A stretch of 64,000 nucleotides of DNA from Desmodus rotundus (taxonomy: Eukaryota > Chordata > Mammalia > Chiroptera > Phyllostomidae): positions 32,999,427 to 33,063,426 of the forward strand of contig NC_071397.1 in assembly GCF_022682495.2 (NCBI RefSeq), written 5' to 3'. Each line of letters begins with the position of its first letter. Within the stretch, counting starts at the first letter, position 1. The position numbers and the translations under genes are program-made. Shown here piece after piece: positions 46,996 to 59,344 of this stretch. Below the pieces are notes generated by a model. It had not been told where the DNA came from, did no database searches, and saw only the letters and a program-made list of their open reading frames with translations.

Positions 46996-49034
46996 TGTCT
47001 CAACTTTCATGAAAATATTTTTCTTACCTGTTACTCTTACCACTAAAAATAGAAAATAGAAATTAAGAAATTTTATAATACATTAAACTGATAAGAGGAC
47101 AAACATCTCCCAAACTTTTACTTCATACATATGCATTGAGTTTGCCCGGGCATTTAACTGAATTGGAAGCTACAAATGAACTTAGTTATTTTGTTCATTT
47201 ATACATCCCAAAGGACTTCCAATATCTCCTTAAAATATCAAGTATTTTCATTGGATCTGACACACATATTTTGATATTTTAATATTTGAACAAAGTTAGG
47301 AAGTAGAGTTGGCTGACATTGTATATAGAAAGTACTTTAGTTATCCATATTAAGAAGAAAAAAAGGCTAAAGTCTCAGGTACTGAAAGACCATGGTACAC
47401 AAAACAGTACAGTGAAGTTGAGGTCGTGGTACTTGAATGCCTCTGCTTAAAGTTTGACAGATTCAAAATGTTTTCACACATATTTCAAGAGACCTGTTAT
47501 ATTTCTGGCATGATGGTCTATTCTCTACTTGAATATTCCTAGTGATGCTCACTGCTTTGGGGAGAAGAATATTAGGGAAATGACTATTTGAAACTTGCCA
47601 TATCACATCAGAGTCTATCAGAGATTTTTAAGAATATAAATTTTATGAATTAGGCCCTCTCTGTAGACACTGGATTTCTGGAATTGATTAAATTGACTAA
47701 GCATTTGCAGTCTTCAGGCTATTTCTTCAACCCATGGTGTGAAGCTGTTCAGAAAGCTCTCAGGGTTACATAATCATTTAGCACCTGATGTTTTAATGCA
47801 GTCTGCAGCTTAATTAGCATGCAGTCAATGGGCAAATGTAATAGATGGCACAAAAACTGGGGAAAAGGAAGAAAACAAAAATTGTTTTTAAAGGATTTCT
47901 GCCAACAAAAATGTGTTTACATTTACATATATTATTCTCATAAAATTAAAGAAGATGGAGTCATAAAATATTAGATAAGTATGTTCTTTTAATTTTTTAA
48001 GTGATTTAGTTTAAGAAAAACAAGAGAACATAAAATAATTCTCAGTTGCCAATTTGTTTTTATAAATTTTTTTTAGAAGTTAAAAAAATGATTACACTGT
48101 ATATTCACTCACTTATATACTGGGTGTGTGTCCAGAAATTGATGCCACAGCTGGATGAAGAGCAATGTTGACCCAGGTAAGGAGTTGTCTGGACGAAAGG
48201 AGTAGTTGAGGAAAAGGAAGGAGTTTAGACAACAGGGGAAGAGAATCAGAAACAGTCAGGGATGGCAGATCCTCAAAACTGATCATTGAATCTCTTCTTC
48301 TACCTGTCCCACAAATACTACCATCATCCTGTGTCTAAAACAGCCCACAAAAACTGTAAGATTCTGTGTCATACAATGAATGGGAGCATTCCTTTAAAAT
48401 ACAGTGTAAGGGATTCTTGCTTAAATATTTTTAGGTCCAAAGATATACCATTATTCCTTAAATGTGTCTCCTTTTACCAACAGGCTTTACGTGGCACCAG
48501 ATTGGGGGACACAGGGAAGTTGTAACATCTGTCTACATCCTCATAGTGACTGGCCAAAACGAAAACAGCAGCTATGAGTTACTTAGTACACTGTTCATCA
48601 ATCTCTGTATTTCATTCACATTAATATTAATCCTCACAGGTAGTCAACAAGGTAATTTCATCTTCCTTTGAAGATAAGCAATTATGCTTCAATGCCTTTT
48701 CCTTTCCACCTCGTTGAAATGGTTAAAGTTGTGTCTCTTACTCTGTGGCACTTTCTAGAGCATTTTTCTTGGGCATTTAGACACCAATCTTTCTCTACAA
48801 GGAGCTGAATTTCAAATGTGCTGTGTTTTCCAAGGAGCTCAATCAAGTAACCTTGGATTAAACTCAAGGGTAAAAATGAAGAACAATAGCACAATTCTAG
48901 AATAGGTCTTGATTTTTCCATAGTCAAATATCCCTATCATTATTTTACTCTATATTTTCTCAATAAGTTTTAGTTGGGAAGCTCTTCCAGGACTATAAAT
49001 AACACATAAGTCTCCCAAATTTTCTTGCAAATTA
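46996..49034. other. Unique sequence, candidate conserved block
   Basis: No mobile element identified. 47640-47880 has features of a conserved non-coding element (see findings). Frames at 48286-48927 are short and unassigned. Confidence 0.4.
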
Positions 49035-49335
49035 TTTTATTTTTCATTTTTTAATTGTTACTCTACCTGGGATTTGTATTTATATGTGCTTCAGTATAAG
49101 GGTTCTGTTTTATTTTCTACCATATGGCTAGCCAATTATGTGGTGGCACCATTTAATAACTAAGTACTGATTTCCCACTTAACTGAAATACCAACTTCAT
49201 CACATATTAATTTCTTGCACATATGAGGAATATTTCTGCTTTACCTACTTTATTCCTTCTACATATTTTCTATTTCTATATGCATGTTTCATTGATTTGA
49301 TCACAGAAATGTTTAGCATGTTAGTTTTTGGTTAT
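49035..49335 (-). repeat. Old L1 fragment
   Basis: Minus-strand L1 text: 'tctaccatatggctagccaa', 'ggcaccatttaataactaag' and 'ttcattgatttgatcacaga', matching the old L1 3' region read backwards (family 'ggttagccagttgtcccag' and 'gcaccatttattgaa'). Confidence 0.6.
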
Positions 49336-50517
49336 ATCTAAAGAAAACAAGTAAATTAAATCTAAATAAGCATTTTTTTCTATACTTTCCCTCTATATCA
49401 GATATAAATATTGCTTGATTTGGCTAAATGTATGTGTTCTCCAGTGATTAAAATTGCAAAGTATTCCACACATGGGAAAGTCAATAACTGAAATATTTTT
49501 TTTTTCAAACCAATACCAATCATGGGATTTCTTTAAAATAAACAGGATACCTAAGCCTGATATCTGGCAATACCTTAAATGCAGAAGACTTGATATGCAT
49601 CACTGAGCTTTCAACCCTGAACTCCATTCTGTGATTCTATACTAGAATCTATTGTAATTCTAGTCTATTCTTTGATTCCTATAAACTAAATTCTAATACA
49701 GCATAAGTACTAATGCTCTGACGACAGTTCTAATGTAGGAGAACAATCTCTGTGAGGACTATACTGTCAAACTGAGCACACACAAGAAACGTGGTCAGGA
49801 AGGGAAAAGCCCTTCGAAGGGAAGTCTTGGGCCTAACAGATATCTGAAAAGCATCGTTGGGATCAAATCCATAAACAGGTTCAATGCTAAAATGAAATTG
49901 AAACATTCTTTACCCAGGCATCATAGTTCCTAAAACAGTGGCCCTGAAGAAACCCAGGTCTCAGAAAGAGGCCTGGGCTCTCTGGTAGCAATATATTCCA
50001 GATGTCAATGAGCAAGAAGCTCTAGAATTATACTTTGCCTAGGAGCACTGCAAAGACCCCAGGTTGGTCTGTTGGATCAAGTTTCCTCATTCACATAGTT
50101 ATAAGATTGGTCATTGTCACCCAAGCAATTAAATGCTAATTGGTTTAATCTGCAGTACAATGTGTTTCAGACACATAAATATAAGTAAACAAACTTTGAC
50201 AATATTGACTCAACCTTTCATAACTTATGCATGCAATGTTTCTAAGGGGGAAATTTTCCAGCCTGGTGCCCAAACTGAATTCTTCTTCATCACAGAACTA
50301 TTATATCCAACTGGTCAGAAAAATAAGAAGTACAACATGTACTAATTTGACAGAATTCTAGAGTTCGCCTCCCTCTTATTTTGTAGTGTGTTTCTTTAGA
50401 AAACAGTAGTAATGACATACATATATATATTTGTGTGTTAGTATCCCCCCTTGTTCTAAAGCAGAGTGATGGCATTATACAAACTTACATAAAATAAAGT
50501 AAGATAGCATAACTTGG
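49336..50517. other. Unique sequence
   Basis: No repeat, gene or regulatory element identified. Confidence 0.45.
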
Positions 50518-50627
50518 AAATAAATGAGAAAGGAAAAAAGAAAAAATAGAGTCAAGAGTAAAGCAAATACAAAAATAAATGAGAAAGGAAAAAAGAAAAA
50601 ATAGAGTCAAGAATAAAGCAAATACAT
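50518..50627. repeat. 55-bp tandem duplication
   Basis: A purine-rich 55-bp unit (begins 'aaataaatgagaaaggaaaa') occurs twice head to tail. The copies agree at 53 of 55 positions, so the duplication is recent or homogenised. Confidence 0.93.
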
Positions 50628-50934
50628 ACAAATTTCCATAGACTTGGTGCCAATGGAAAACAAAGGTGGATCTAAGATTTCCAACAAATAATACAGCAGC
50701 CTCATATCTGTAGTACTTTTATGTAGATTATCTCACTATCACTTCTGTGCCTGCAATGCAAGTGGGGTAATCACTACTCAAGGGTATATTCTTACATTCA
50801 GGACATCAAGGCACATAAAGCATTAAGCCTCTCAAAATATAATGTAGCCCACAAACAACACTCAGACTTTTCTTAAGAGTGCTATTGAAGTGTCATGCTT
50901 TAGGGGCCAAATGGAATATACACAAAAACAAAAT

Positions 50935-51145
50935 AATTTATTGAATGCTATACTTTAGGCACTTTTTAACTAAATAATTGATTATTGATGAGGCTCAAAA
51001 ACTGGTTATCAATACCCTTATTTAGACTGTGAGAAAACTCAAGACCAGAGAAATGAAAGAGTGTACACAAGATTGCACAGCAAGGAGGAGTGAACGCCAG
51101 GACACATATCCCAGCTTTGAGCCCAGTGCCAGTGCTCTTTCCACT
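50935..51145 (-). repeat. MIR SINE
   Basis: Minus-strand MIR: 'tgaatgctatactttaggca', 'gtgagaaaactcaagaccag', 'acacaagattgcacagcaag' and 'gccagtgctctttccactgc'. Confidence 0.72.
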
Positions 51146-52419
51146 GCTGCAGGCAAGTTAACGGCTCTTCTGAGACGTAGGGTCACCAGGAAGTACCAGA
51201 AATCGAAAATCTAAGTTCAAAGTGAGTGATAAATTAAGTATAAACTCTCTTACAGCTGTTTTTAGTATTTGGATACAATGCATTGTCTAATCTAAGCTTA
51301 TTTCATACTTGGATTTAATTTTCTAATCTAATTATTTTGGTAGGTTTAGTAAACATTTTACTCAAAATGGCATGAAATAAATGCCTATGATAATGATAAT
51401 AACTAATTTAGAGTCTCTTTCAACTCTGACATTCTCTAATTACATTCCTGAATGTTATAGATCAGTATACAGGAATCTCAGAAATACTGTAAGGTATGTT
51501 TTATATATTTTATACAAATTTTCAATTTTCATATCAAAAAATAACTAAAGTGAGGTTCTTCTTTAATGCTTTCAGTCTGCTGATGTTCATTTTCCTAAGA
51601 ACAAAGGAGTACAAGAGTTCTTGAAGTAAAGATTTTATAATTGACATCAAAATAACTATAAAACTAAAACAGATACTTTCCCTACCTTAGCAACCAAAGC
51701 CATCCAACATATAATAAACAAGCAACCATTTAACAGATATTACTTTTGGCAAAATAACTAAAAAGAGCTTAAGGAAGATTTCGGTTTTGTTGATAGGTTT
51801 TTAAAAATCCATGAGTATAAAGTAAATGAAAGTAATCAAATAAGTCAAAAATGTAAATAAATACACTGAGGCAGATTAAAGTAAATATCATGTTGAAAAC
51901 AGTACAGATTCTTCTCAGGGAAAAGAATAATTACTATGGAAATGTGGAAGTCAAAACTCTTAGGAAAAAAATAAGACAAATACACATGATCGAAAAATCT
52001 GTATTTTACAATAAAAAGAGGTCATAAGATCAACTAACTCTGCCCTCCAATAACTGTAAAATAGATAATTAAAATTTTGCTAAAAATTAAAGTAGAAGTT
52101 TTGGCTCCTGGATGTGATCTACCCTTTCTTACATCCTAAATAGTCTTCAAATCATATGCTTTATTGGGGAATTATAAACATTAGTATAAAACATTTCCTT
52201 TTGACAAATACATCAAACACCCATCCTTTACCAAACAAACAAAACTACTTTTGAAATTAAATATAACACATAGAACTCTTACTCTTGGAACTATCCATAA
52301 AACTTTACTCCTAGTGCATAGGGCCACATTAGACAGTCTCCCATTAACACTGACTCTCAGCAGGAGGCAGGTACTCAAAGAAATCAAGGGCCAGCACTGG
52401 AAGGAATTAGAGGTTAGTT
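51146..52419. other. Unique AT-rich sequence
   Basis: About 1.3 kb with no recognised feature. Confidence 0.45.
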
Positions 52420-52580
52420 ATCTCAGTCCAAACTGTTCATGGTAGAGTTGAGGAAACTGGAGCCAGAGGGTTTAAGTGACTCATTCCAGATTACATAATT
52501 ACCAAGTGTACAGTCTGAACTTGAACCCATAAATCTCAACTTCTGGCCTGGTCTTCCTTCCACTCTGACTTTCTGACTTC
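52420..52580 (-). repeat. MIR SINE fragment
   Basis: 'gagttgaggaaactggagcc', 'ttaagtgactcattccagat' and 'gtctgaacttgaacccataa' follow the minus-strand MIR order. Confidence 0.68.
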
Positions 52581-52704
52581 TGGTTCAGGGGAAAGAGCTC
52601 CAGACTACAAAGCACAAACGGTTGCCAACTTCACTTTGATGATTAGGAATGAGGCTGTAATTGTAGAGAAAAGGTAGGTACAACAGTACCCATAGTCATG
52701 TACA

Positions 52705-53130
52705 CCCCATTAGTTTCTGTTGCTGCTGTAAAAAATTACCACAAACTTAGTGGCTTAAAATGCAAATTTATTATCATACAGTTCTGTAACTGTATGACAC
52801 AGGTCTCCCTGGGCTAGAATCTAGGTGTAAGCAGGGCAGCATTACTTTCTGGAAACTCTAGGGGAGAATTCATTCCCTTGCCTTTCCTAGGCCTAGAGAT
52901 GGCCTGCATTCTTGGCTTGTAGTTCCTGTCTCCATTTTCAGCACCCATAACATTGTGCCTGCCCGACCATTCTTCCATAGTCACACCTCCCTGTCATTTT
53001 GACTACAGCGTGGAAGAAGTCTCTGCTTTTAAGGACTTTGTGATTCGATTGGGTTCATCTGTACACTCCAAGATAATCTCCTCAGGAAGAAGAAAAAAAC
53101 ATGATCTTAGTCTATCTCCAGTGAGAATTT
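52705..53130 (+). repeat. Ancient LTR-class repeat (MaLR-like, tentative)
   Basis: The text 'tgttgctgctgtaaaaaatt', 'accacaaacttagtggctta' and 'tttattatcatacagttctg', then 'ggggagaattcattcccttg' and 'ccaagataatctcctcagga', is the widespread mammalian repeat whose opening resembles ERVL-MaLR (MLT-type) LTRs. No viral coding sequence is attached. The family name is from memory of the consensus and should be treated as tentative. Confidence 0.5.
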
Positions 53131-53689
53131 TACTTTTAAATTAGAAGTCTTGAGACTCCAGCAGCTGGAGGCCAGTGCTTGCCATTACTGATGGAATGTC
53201 AGGTGTAAAATCTGAACAGTGGGGGCAATAAGAGAACCCTCCAGCATCCCTAGAATTATTCTTAAATCCCACTCCATCTCTCTAAAACCATTCTAGCCTA
53301 GATAAGGTCTCCACTTCCCTTCCAGCTTCTTTACTGGCAGGAAAAGAGTTCACAGTCTATTACTGTCAGAGAACAGAAGATACTCTAAGTGGAAATTTCC
53401 AAATCCCAGGGAAGGGGCTCCCATACTGAGTATCTGAAGCACACAGGAACTTCCATTTCCTATTCTAGCCTGTGTCTCCTCTGAATTGGAACCAGTATGG
53501 AGGGAAAAGGGACACTCTTTAACTCTCTCAGATGACATGTTTTTTAGATGTCATATACAAAATTGACTGAGGATCCTTAGCTCTTCAATCTAGACTTTCT
53601 AGTCCCAGGCACCCATGATGCCCTGACCTTTACCTTCCTCTCACTACTCTCTAGAACTAACAGAAACCAATGATTACAACCAGTTAAAA
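53131..53689. other. Unique sequence
   Basis: No element recognised. Confidence 0.4.
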
Positions 53690-53890
53690 TTCAACAAAAT
53701 TAGTAGATTCCAAGAATAGTAAAACTTAAAGGGAATTTCCAAGTGGTGCAATTCAATCCTCTTTCCCCTCCCCCACTTTGTAGACACACTGGAATCCAGT
53801 TCAAAGTTCTCCCTAGAGGCCATTCTGTTGGTGGCACTGCCAGAGCGTGAACCCAGGTACAGAACCAGGGTTCTTTCTAAGTCGTAATGC
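53690..53890 (-). repeat. Weak MIR-like fragment
   Basis: 'ccagagcgtgaacccaggta' and 'aaccagggttctttctaag' resemble the minus-strand MIR head, but the core is poorly preserved. Tentative. Confidence 0.3.
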
Positions 53891-53929
53891 TTTTATCAGT
53901 CTGCCCTCCCTAATCTTTTGGAGTTTATA

Positions 53930-54450
53930 ATAATGTCTTTTATCTTTATTTTAGTCAAGGATCTTTTGGCTGCAAGAAACACAAATTGCTCAAACCAAGT
54001 CAAGGTAAAAGGATAAGGCACTCTCACAGATCTGGGAGATAGCAGGCACTTCCAGGTGTCATGAGAACCTGGGAGTAAGGACCTAAAAGCCCTCGTGTCC
54101 TCTTGTGGGGCAAATGGCCCCTCCCCTCTGACCCCTTCTAATGAATCCCAACATCTGCTTCCTCCCTTACTCATACTCTAGTCAAGGACATCATGCAATA
54201 AGGTTACCAGCTCCAATGCTCCTCCTGTATCCTCCTCAACCTCAGCTTCCTTCTGTGTCCCTTATTTCTAAGTTTTACAAAATGATATCTGATCAGATAA
54301 GATCAGCTAGGTGTGGCCACAGTTTTTTGCTCTAGAAACACACATGAGTCAGTTGTTCACTTTTGGTTCAATCAGTGGCCACATCTAAATAAAATCTGTC
54401 CCTGCTTGGTGGTTGGTAGGTTGAGCTAATTGAAAAGATGCATATAACAG
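53930..54450. repeat. Unassigned interspersed repeat-like block
   Basis: 'ttttggctgcaagaaacaca' and 'caaattgctcaaaccaagtc', later 'ttggttcaatcagtggccac', follow the pattern of a common mammalian dispersed repeat of unclear class. No coding content. Confidence 0.32.
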
Positions 54451-56875
54451 GAATATTCATTCTTATTTGCCTAGAACTATTTTTATTTGACACATTTTTC
54501 CCTCAGATATGGAGAGCAAGTTTTCTTTAAAGGCTAGTTTCTTTGGTTTGCCCAAGTTCACACTGTATGCTGAAAGTAGGCTGAATTCACTGCAGCCTCG
54601 TAGTAGCAGCCCCAGGTCAGAGACCAGGAATCAGTGGATTCCCTGGTCCTCAGGGCCAGACAGAGACATGAGGGTGCCCTGAGAAGGATAAACATGTGGT
54701 GCCCCTTCAAACCATAAGTATATAAAATCTCTTTTGAACCTTCATTTATTCAAATAAAGAGAATTAGATTTTTCTTCTAATAAAAATTGTATGTTCTCTG
54801 CTCATGTTCAAAATAAAGGATTTGTTATATGGATTCACTGCCTGTGCTTCTGAGCCCATCAGCATCTTGGGAGACATATGAAAGGGTTTAACTTTAGATA
54901 ATGAAACAGGGCAATCTTCTTGGGAAATACCATCATGTCCTGTATAATTTGGTTTCAGAGCAGCAGCTGACTATGCCTAACAACTTGAAAAGTGGGAAAC
55001 TCTTGTCACTTGGTAAAGTGTCTTGGAATTGCTCCATCAAATTTGTACAAATTGTTAACAGAGATGGACAGGCCCTGGTGGAAAGTACTTACATGTCTGC
55101 CAGGGGCACTGTCTCTATCTGCTGGATCACGACAACTCTCATCAGTTATGTAAGTCACAGTGGAGACCTCGGTAATGGGTACCATGTTTCTAATTTACTT
55201 TAGTGACTTCTTTTTAACACCTTTTAATCTGGATCTTGTTCAGATTGCTGATGGTTTGAGCCTATAAAATCTCTGAATTTCCTGGCTATAACCAGACCCA
55301 AATACTTCCTAAGTATGACTTGAAAAGATACAAATTTAATATATGCTTTTCATAAAGACACTTGTCTGTGAAAAAGAGACTTGGCACTCTAGTGCACGAA
55401 TATCATTAATTTTAAGAAGATAAAGTAAATCCTATCCCACAAGAAAGTGGAAACAAATGTCTTCAGCTGATTTCTGTGTTGCACAAATCTACAAAGAATC
55501 CCTTAAGGATCGGGACAATGGTCTAAATTTAAGTTTTCAGTCTCATAAAACAACTATTTTAATGAAATACAGAGATTCCCCACCAAATCTAATCCTCAAT
55601 TGTTTAAGACTTTTTAAAAAGTCATTAAAGTGAGTGGCATTAATAAAGATGCTGACGAATTCATGACCATGAAGGGCAGAGAATGAGTTTTCAATGAAAG
55701 TGATGGTTCCTGTTGCTATTATAATAAATCAGGTCCTATAACCAGGAAAGTCCGAGCACTTCCCCCATGCTCTTTAAATTAATCCATAAAACTCTGTGTG
55801 CGCAGTTCGTTCCACATACAGCCTGAAAAAATGTGAATGCAAAAGTCCACATGTCTACCGATTGTAAAGAAAGTTCATTCAGGAATCCTTTGCAAAGGCG
55901 TGGGATGTTCATGATTTAGGTTAAGATTCATAAGCTGAGAGGACGAGAAACATCATGGATACTACTCTGCAAACCCGAGTGCTGAAAAATCTCTCCTCAT
56001 CTTACAACGGCAGAAAGGAAAATAAAAGAGCAAATCCATGCACAACAATAACTCACGGGAGAACTTCCTTTCCTGGTTGTAAGAACTGTCTCCTTTGTAC
56101 GTAGCAACCACCCCTCCCTCTTAAAATCTGATGAAGAAATGAATGTGATCAAATGTGTAAGAGTTACATGAAGTAATTTATATCACTTTTGATTTTTAAA
56201 TCCAAACTTCAAAAAAGATCACTATACGTAGATGCAACAAAATGCTTCATACATAAGTAATATTAACTGGTTAATAAATAGAACATGTTGCTTTTTAATA
56301 AAAGTACCCCCAAAATTATTTCAACCAGAAAGAAAAAAGTCTTATTGAAAGGGAACTAATGTGGAAGAAATTCATTCTTCTTCCAAAAAACACACATCAA
56401 AAGTTGGCATTCCACAATCCTTAGGCAAAACTAGCATTCCATTAAGAATCAGAGATGTAAGCATTTTTCCAGATAAATGAATTCCATTTCTGGTCTATTA
56501 CTTTGAGAAGTCTTACAACTTAGTTAAGTAGACAGCAGTGTAGGCCCACTGCATCCAATAATTTCCAAACCACAACATCCTGGGGAAAATCACATCAGTC
56601 CCTCTTTCTAACATTTATAATTAACAACAACAACAAAAAATGAAGCCTCTGTATGCATTTCCAGGTCATAACAACTAAAATGATAATTTTATCTCAAGAT
56701 AAAATACAGACTTAAGGAGATTCCAATTGGAATCCCAATGGGGTTTTATTTGGAACTGCTTAAAATAACTGTATGCTTCAAGTGATTAAAATGTGCATAA
56801 ATGAATAAAGAAGTAAAAATTACTAAGAAATGTTTAAAAGCAAAGAGGAAGGTTGAGACAGAAGAAAGAGTTTAA
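54451..56875. other. Longest stretch without a recognised element
   Basis: About 2.4 kb with no mobile element that I recognise and no gene-like frame; the 100-codon frame at 54901-55203 shows no motif. 55640-56110 has scattered retained CpGs and is a candidate conserved non-coding block. Confidence 0.42.
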
Positions 56876-57125
56876 GATTGCTCTCCTACATATTAAAACT
56901 AACTATAAAATTACCGTGACCAAAACAATATTTCATTGACATAAAAATAGACAAATAAATAAAGGGAATTAATAAAAAGCCCAAAGAAATATTAATATAT
57001 GACAAAGGTGACATTTGAGTTTTTAATGAATAGATTATTTAATGATATCAGCACAACTGCCATCTACCCAGGAAAAAATAAGATCATGCCATTTATATAA
57101 ATAAATTTCAGAAGGATTAAAGATC
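56876..57125 (+). repeat. L1 ORF2 fragment, left part (outer host of nest)
   Basis: Plus-strand L1 ORF2 text: 'attaccgtgaccaaaacaat', 'atatgacaaaggtgacattt' and 'gaaggattaaagatcttt'. It continues at 59345 after the nested elements. Confidence 0.68.
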
Positions 57126-57129
57126 TTTC

Positions 57130-57151
57130 GTGTGTGTGTGTGTGTGTGTGT
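57130..57151. repeat. (TG)n microsatellite
   Basis: About eleven TG units at the junction between the outer L1 and the nested minus-strand L1. Confidence 0.92.
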
Positions 57152-57205
57152 TAAGTTTTTTTTTTTAATTTTATTTTGATAGGAACACAGCATGAGATCT
57201 TAGAT
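57152..57205 (-). repeat. L1 3' tail, left part
   Basis: Poly(T), then 'attttgataggaacacagca' and 'tgagatcttagat': the minus-strand 3' terminus of an L1 whose remainder is at 58992-59344. Confidence 0.72.
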
Positions 57206-57550
57206 ATTTGGGGAGGCAGTTTTTGAGATTGTTTTTATTTTTTTAAGTATTTTTATTGATTATGCTACTACAGTTTTCCCAATTTTTCCCCCTTTATCCT
57301 CTTCCACCCTGCCCCCCCAACCCTCCAGCATTCCCCCTCTTAGTTCATGGTCTTGGGTTGTACATATAAGTTCTCTGAGTCCTCTGTTTCCTATACCATT
57401 TTTACCACTCCCTGTCTATTTTATGCCTACCAATTATGCTTCTTCTTCCCTGTACATTTTTCCCCCTATACCCCCATGAAATCCCTCTGTGTAATGTCCA
57501 TTTTTCTGATTTTGTTCCTGTTCTGGTTGTTTGCTTTGTTTCTGTTTTCA

Positions 57551-58480
57551 TTATTTTTCTTTTCTTTTAGGCTCATTTGTTGATACTAGTGAGTTTGTTG
57601 TCATTTTACTATTCATATTTTTTATCTTCTTTTTGTTAGATAAGTCGTTTAACATTTCATATAACAAGGGCTTGGTGATCATGATCTCCTTTAACTTGAC
57701 CTTATCTAGGAAGAACTTTATCTGCCCTTTGATTCTACATGAAAGCTTTGCTGGATAGAGTAATTTTGAATGTAGGTCCTTGCCTTTCATGACTTCAAAT
57801 ACATCTTTCCAGCCCCTTCTTGCCCATAAGGTTTCTTTTGAGAAATCAGCTGATAGTCTTGTGGGAACTCCTTTGTAAGTAACTCTCTCCCTCTTTCTTG
57901 GTTCTTTTAGGATTCTCTCTTTATCTTTAATCTTGGGTAACTTAATGATGATGTGCCTTTGTGTGTTCGTCTTTGGGTCCAACTTCTTTGGGACTCTTTG
58001 GACTTCCTGGTAGTCTATTTCCTTCACCAGATTGGGAAAGTTTTCCTTCATTATTTGTTCAAATAAATTTTCAATTTCTTGCTGTCATTCTTCTCCTTCT
58101 GACACCCCTATAATTCAGATATTGGAATGTTTCAAGTTGTCCCAGAGGTTTGTAAGACTCTCTTCACTTTTTTGAACTCTTGTTCTTTCATTTTGTTCTG
58201 GTTGGATGTTTATTTTTTCCTTTTGTTCCAAATCATTGCTTTTAGTCCTGGTTTCCTTCCTGTCACTGTTGGTTCCCTGAATATTTTGCTTTATTTCATT
58301 TGGGTATCTTTCATTTGTTTTTTTCATTTTTCGACCAAGTTCAATCAGTTCTGTGAGCATTTTGATTACCAGGGTTTTCAATTCTCCATCAGATAGGTTG
58401 GTGATCTCCTCCCTTAGTTCTCTTTCTCAAGTTTTGCTCTGTTCTTTCATTTGGGCCCTATTTCTTTGTCTCAGGGCACC
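57551..58480 (-). pseudogene. HAL1 ORF1 (L1 ORF1p-like) pseudogene
   Basis: The coiled-coil half (58115-58381) includes NDLEQKEKINIQPEQNE. After two stops the RRM and C-terminal half runs open for 166 codons (57551-58051), with [58 protein letters not shown] and LLYPAKLSCRIKGQIKFF. The usual start ATG before RQRN is not preserved near 58475. Stops lie at 58115-58117 (TGA on the minus strand) and about 14 codons further on. The reading past the normal end adds a Lys/Asn-rich tail. Non-functional overall. Confidence 0.87.
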
Positions 58481-58970
58481 TGTTAAGTTGTAAGGAGGCG
58501 GGGCCCTAGGTATTCACCGGGGCAGGACAACCCTCTTTGCTGTGCTGTGGCGCTGCCTGTGGGAGAGGAGCCAGAGAGGGAACAATGCCACTTGCCTACT
58601 TGTCTCTAGTGTACTTTCCAATGAACTCTCATGTGAGACTGGGAGTACCTTCCTCTGTGGCAACCCCCACCATAGTCCACAGCCATCTCTGATTCTCAGT
58701 TTTCCCCTTAAGTCAGTCCTGCCCACGCAGCCCACAGAGCTCTGCAGCCAGCCCCACCTCCACAGTCTGCTGCATTGCCACGGTTCTTCTCAGTCCACCC
58801 ACAGGGTCCCCTGACTTACGGGTCTGGTTGTTCTGGTTTTTCTTTAATTCCTTGGTTGTCAGAGTTCCATGCACTTTAATTTTCTGGTGATTTTGGTTGT
58901 TTATTGATTTTAGATTGGTTGTCATCCTCCTTTTGGTTGTGCAAGGAAGCAAAGGGTTTCTATCTATACC

Positions 58971-58979
58971 TCCATCTTG
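58971..58979 (-). promoter_or_regulatory. YY1-like site at HAL1 5' end
   Basis: CAAGATGGA on the minus strand, 13 bases inside the element, is the counterpart of the site at 26516. It is close to the L1 promoter YY1 motif CAAGATGGC. Inferred from motif and position. Confidence 0.5.
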
Positions 58980-58991
58980 TCTGGAACTCCC

Positions 58992-59344
58992 AGATCTTAG
59001 ATTTTTAAGTGTACAATATGGTATTATTATCTAGAAGCATAATATTTTACCTCACATATCTAGAACTTATTTACTTCCATAACTGAAATGTTATACATGG
59101 TGATTATCACCTTTCCATTACACCATCCCTTTACCCTAACCCCTGACAACCACCATTCTATTCTCTGCTTCTATAAGTTCGACTGTTTGGGATTCCTCCT
59201 CTGAGCGAAATCGTGCAGTATTTGTCCTTCTGTGACTGACTTACTTCACGTAGCATGATGTCCTCTAGATTCATCCCCATCATCACATGTTGCACACTAA
59301 GGATATGTGTAGGCCTTTGTGAAAAAGAAATAAAACCCAGAATC
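58992..59344 (-). repeat. L1 3' UTR, right part
   Basis: 'tttttaagtgtacaatatgg', 'cacatatctagaacttattt', 'ccctgacaaccaccattcta' and 'cgtagcatgatgtcctctag' are minus-strand L1 3' UTR landmarks. They run on directly from 57205 once the HAL1 is removed. Confidence 0.8.

Larger units (their letters stand above)
57206..58991 (-). mobile_element. Second full-length HAL1 (ORF1-only LINE)
   Basis: An 11-bp perfect target duplication, agatcttagat (57195-57205 and 58992-59002), bounds a 1,786-bp minus-strand element. From its 5' end (58991) it has an L1-like opening 'caagatggaggtatag', a GC-rich 5' UTR of about 510 bp, a decayed ORF1 and a 3' UTR ending 'gtagcataatcaataaaaat'. No ORF2 follows. Layout and 3' text match the copy at 26508-28525. 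A 26-base piece (57206-57231) sits between its A-rich tail and the duplication. Confidence 0.87.

Noticed and set aside
57551..58051. 166-codon frame as a possible functional gene
   Set aside because: It is clearly the second half of LINE ORF1 in a HAL1 with upstream stops and flanking target duplications, not a domesticated gene. Domestication would need a full frame and conservation.
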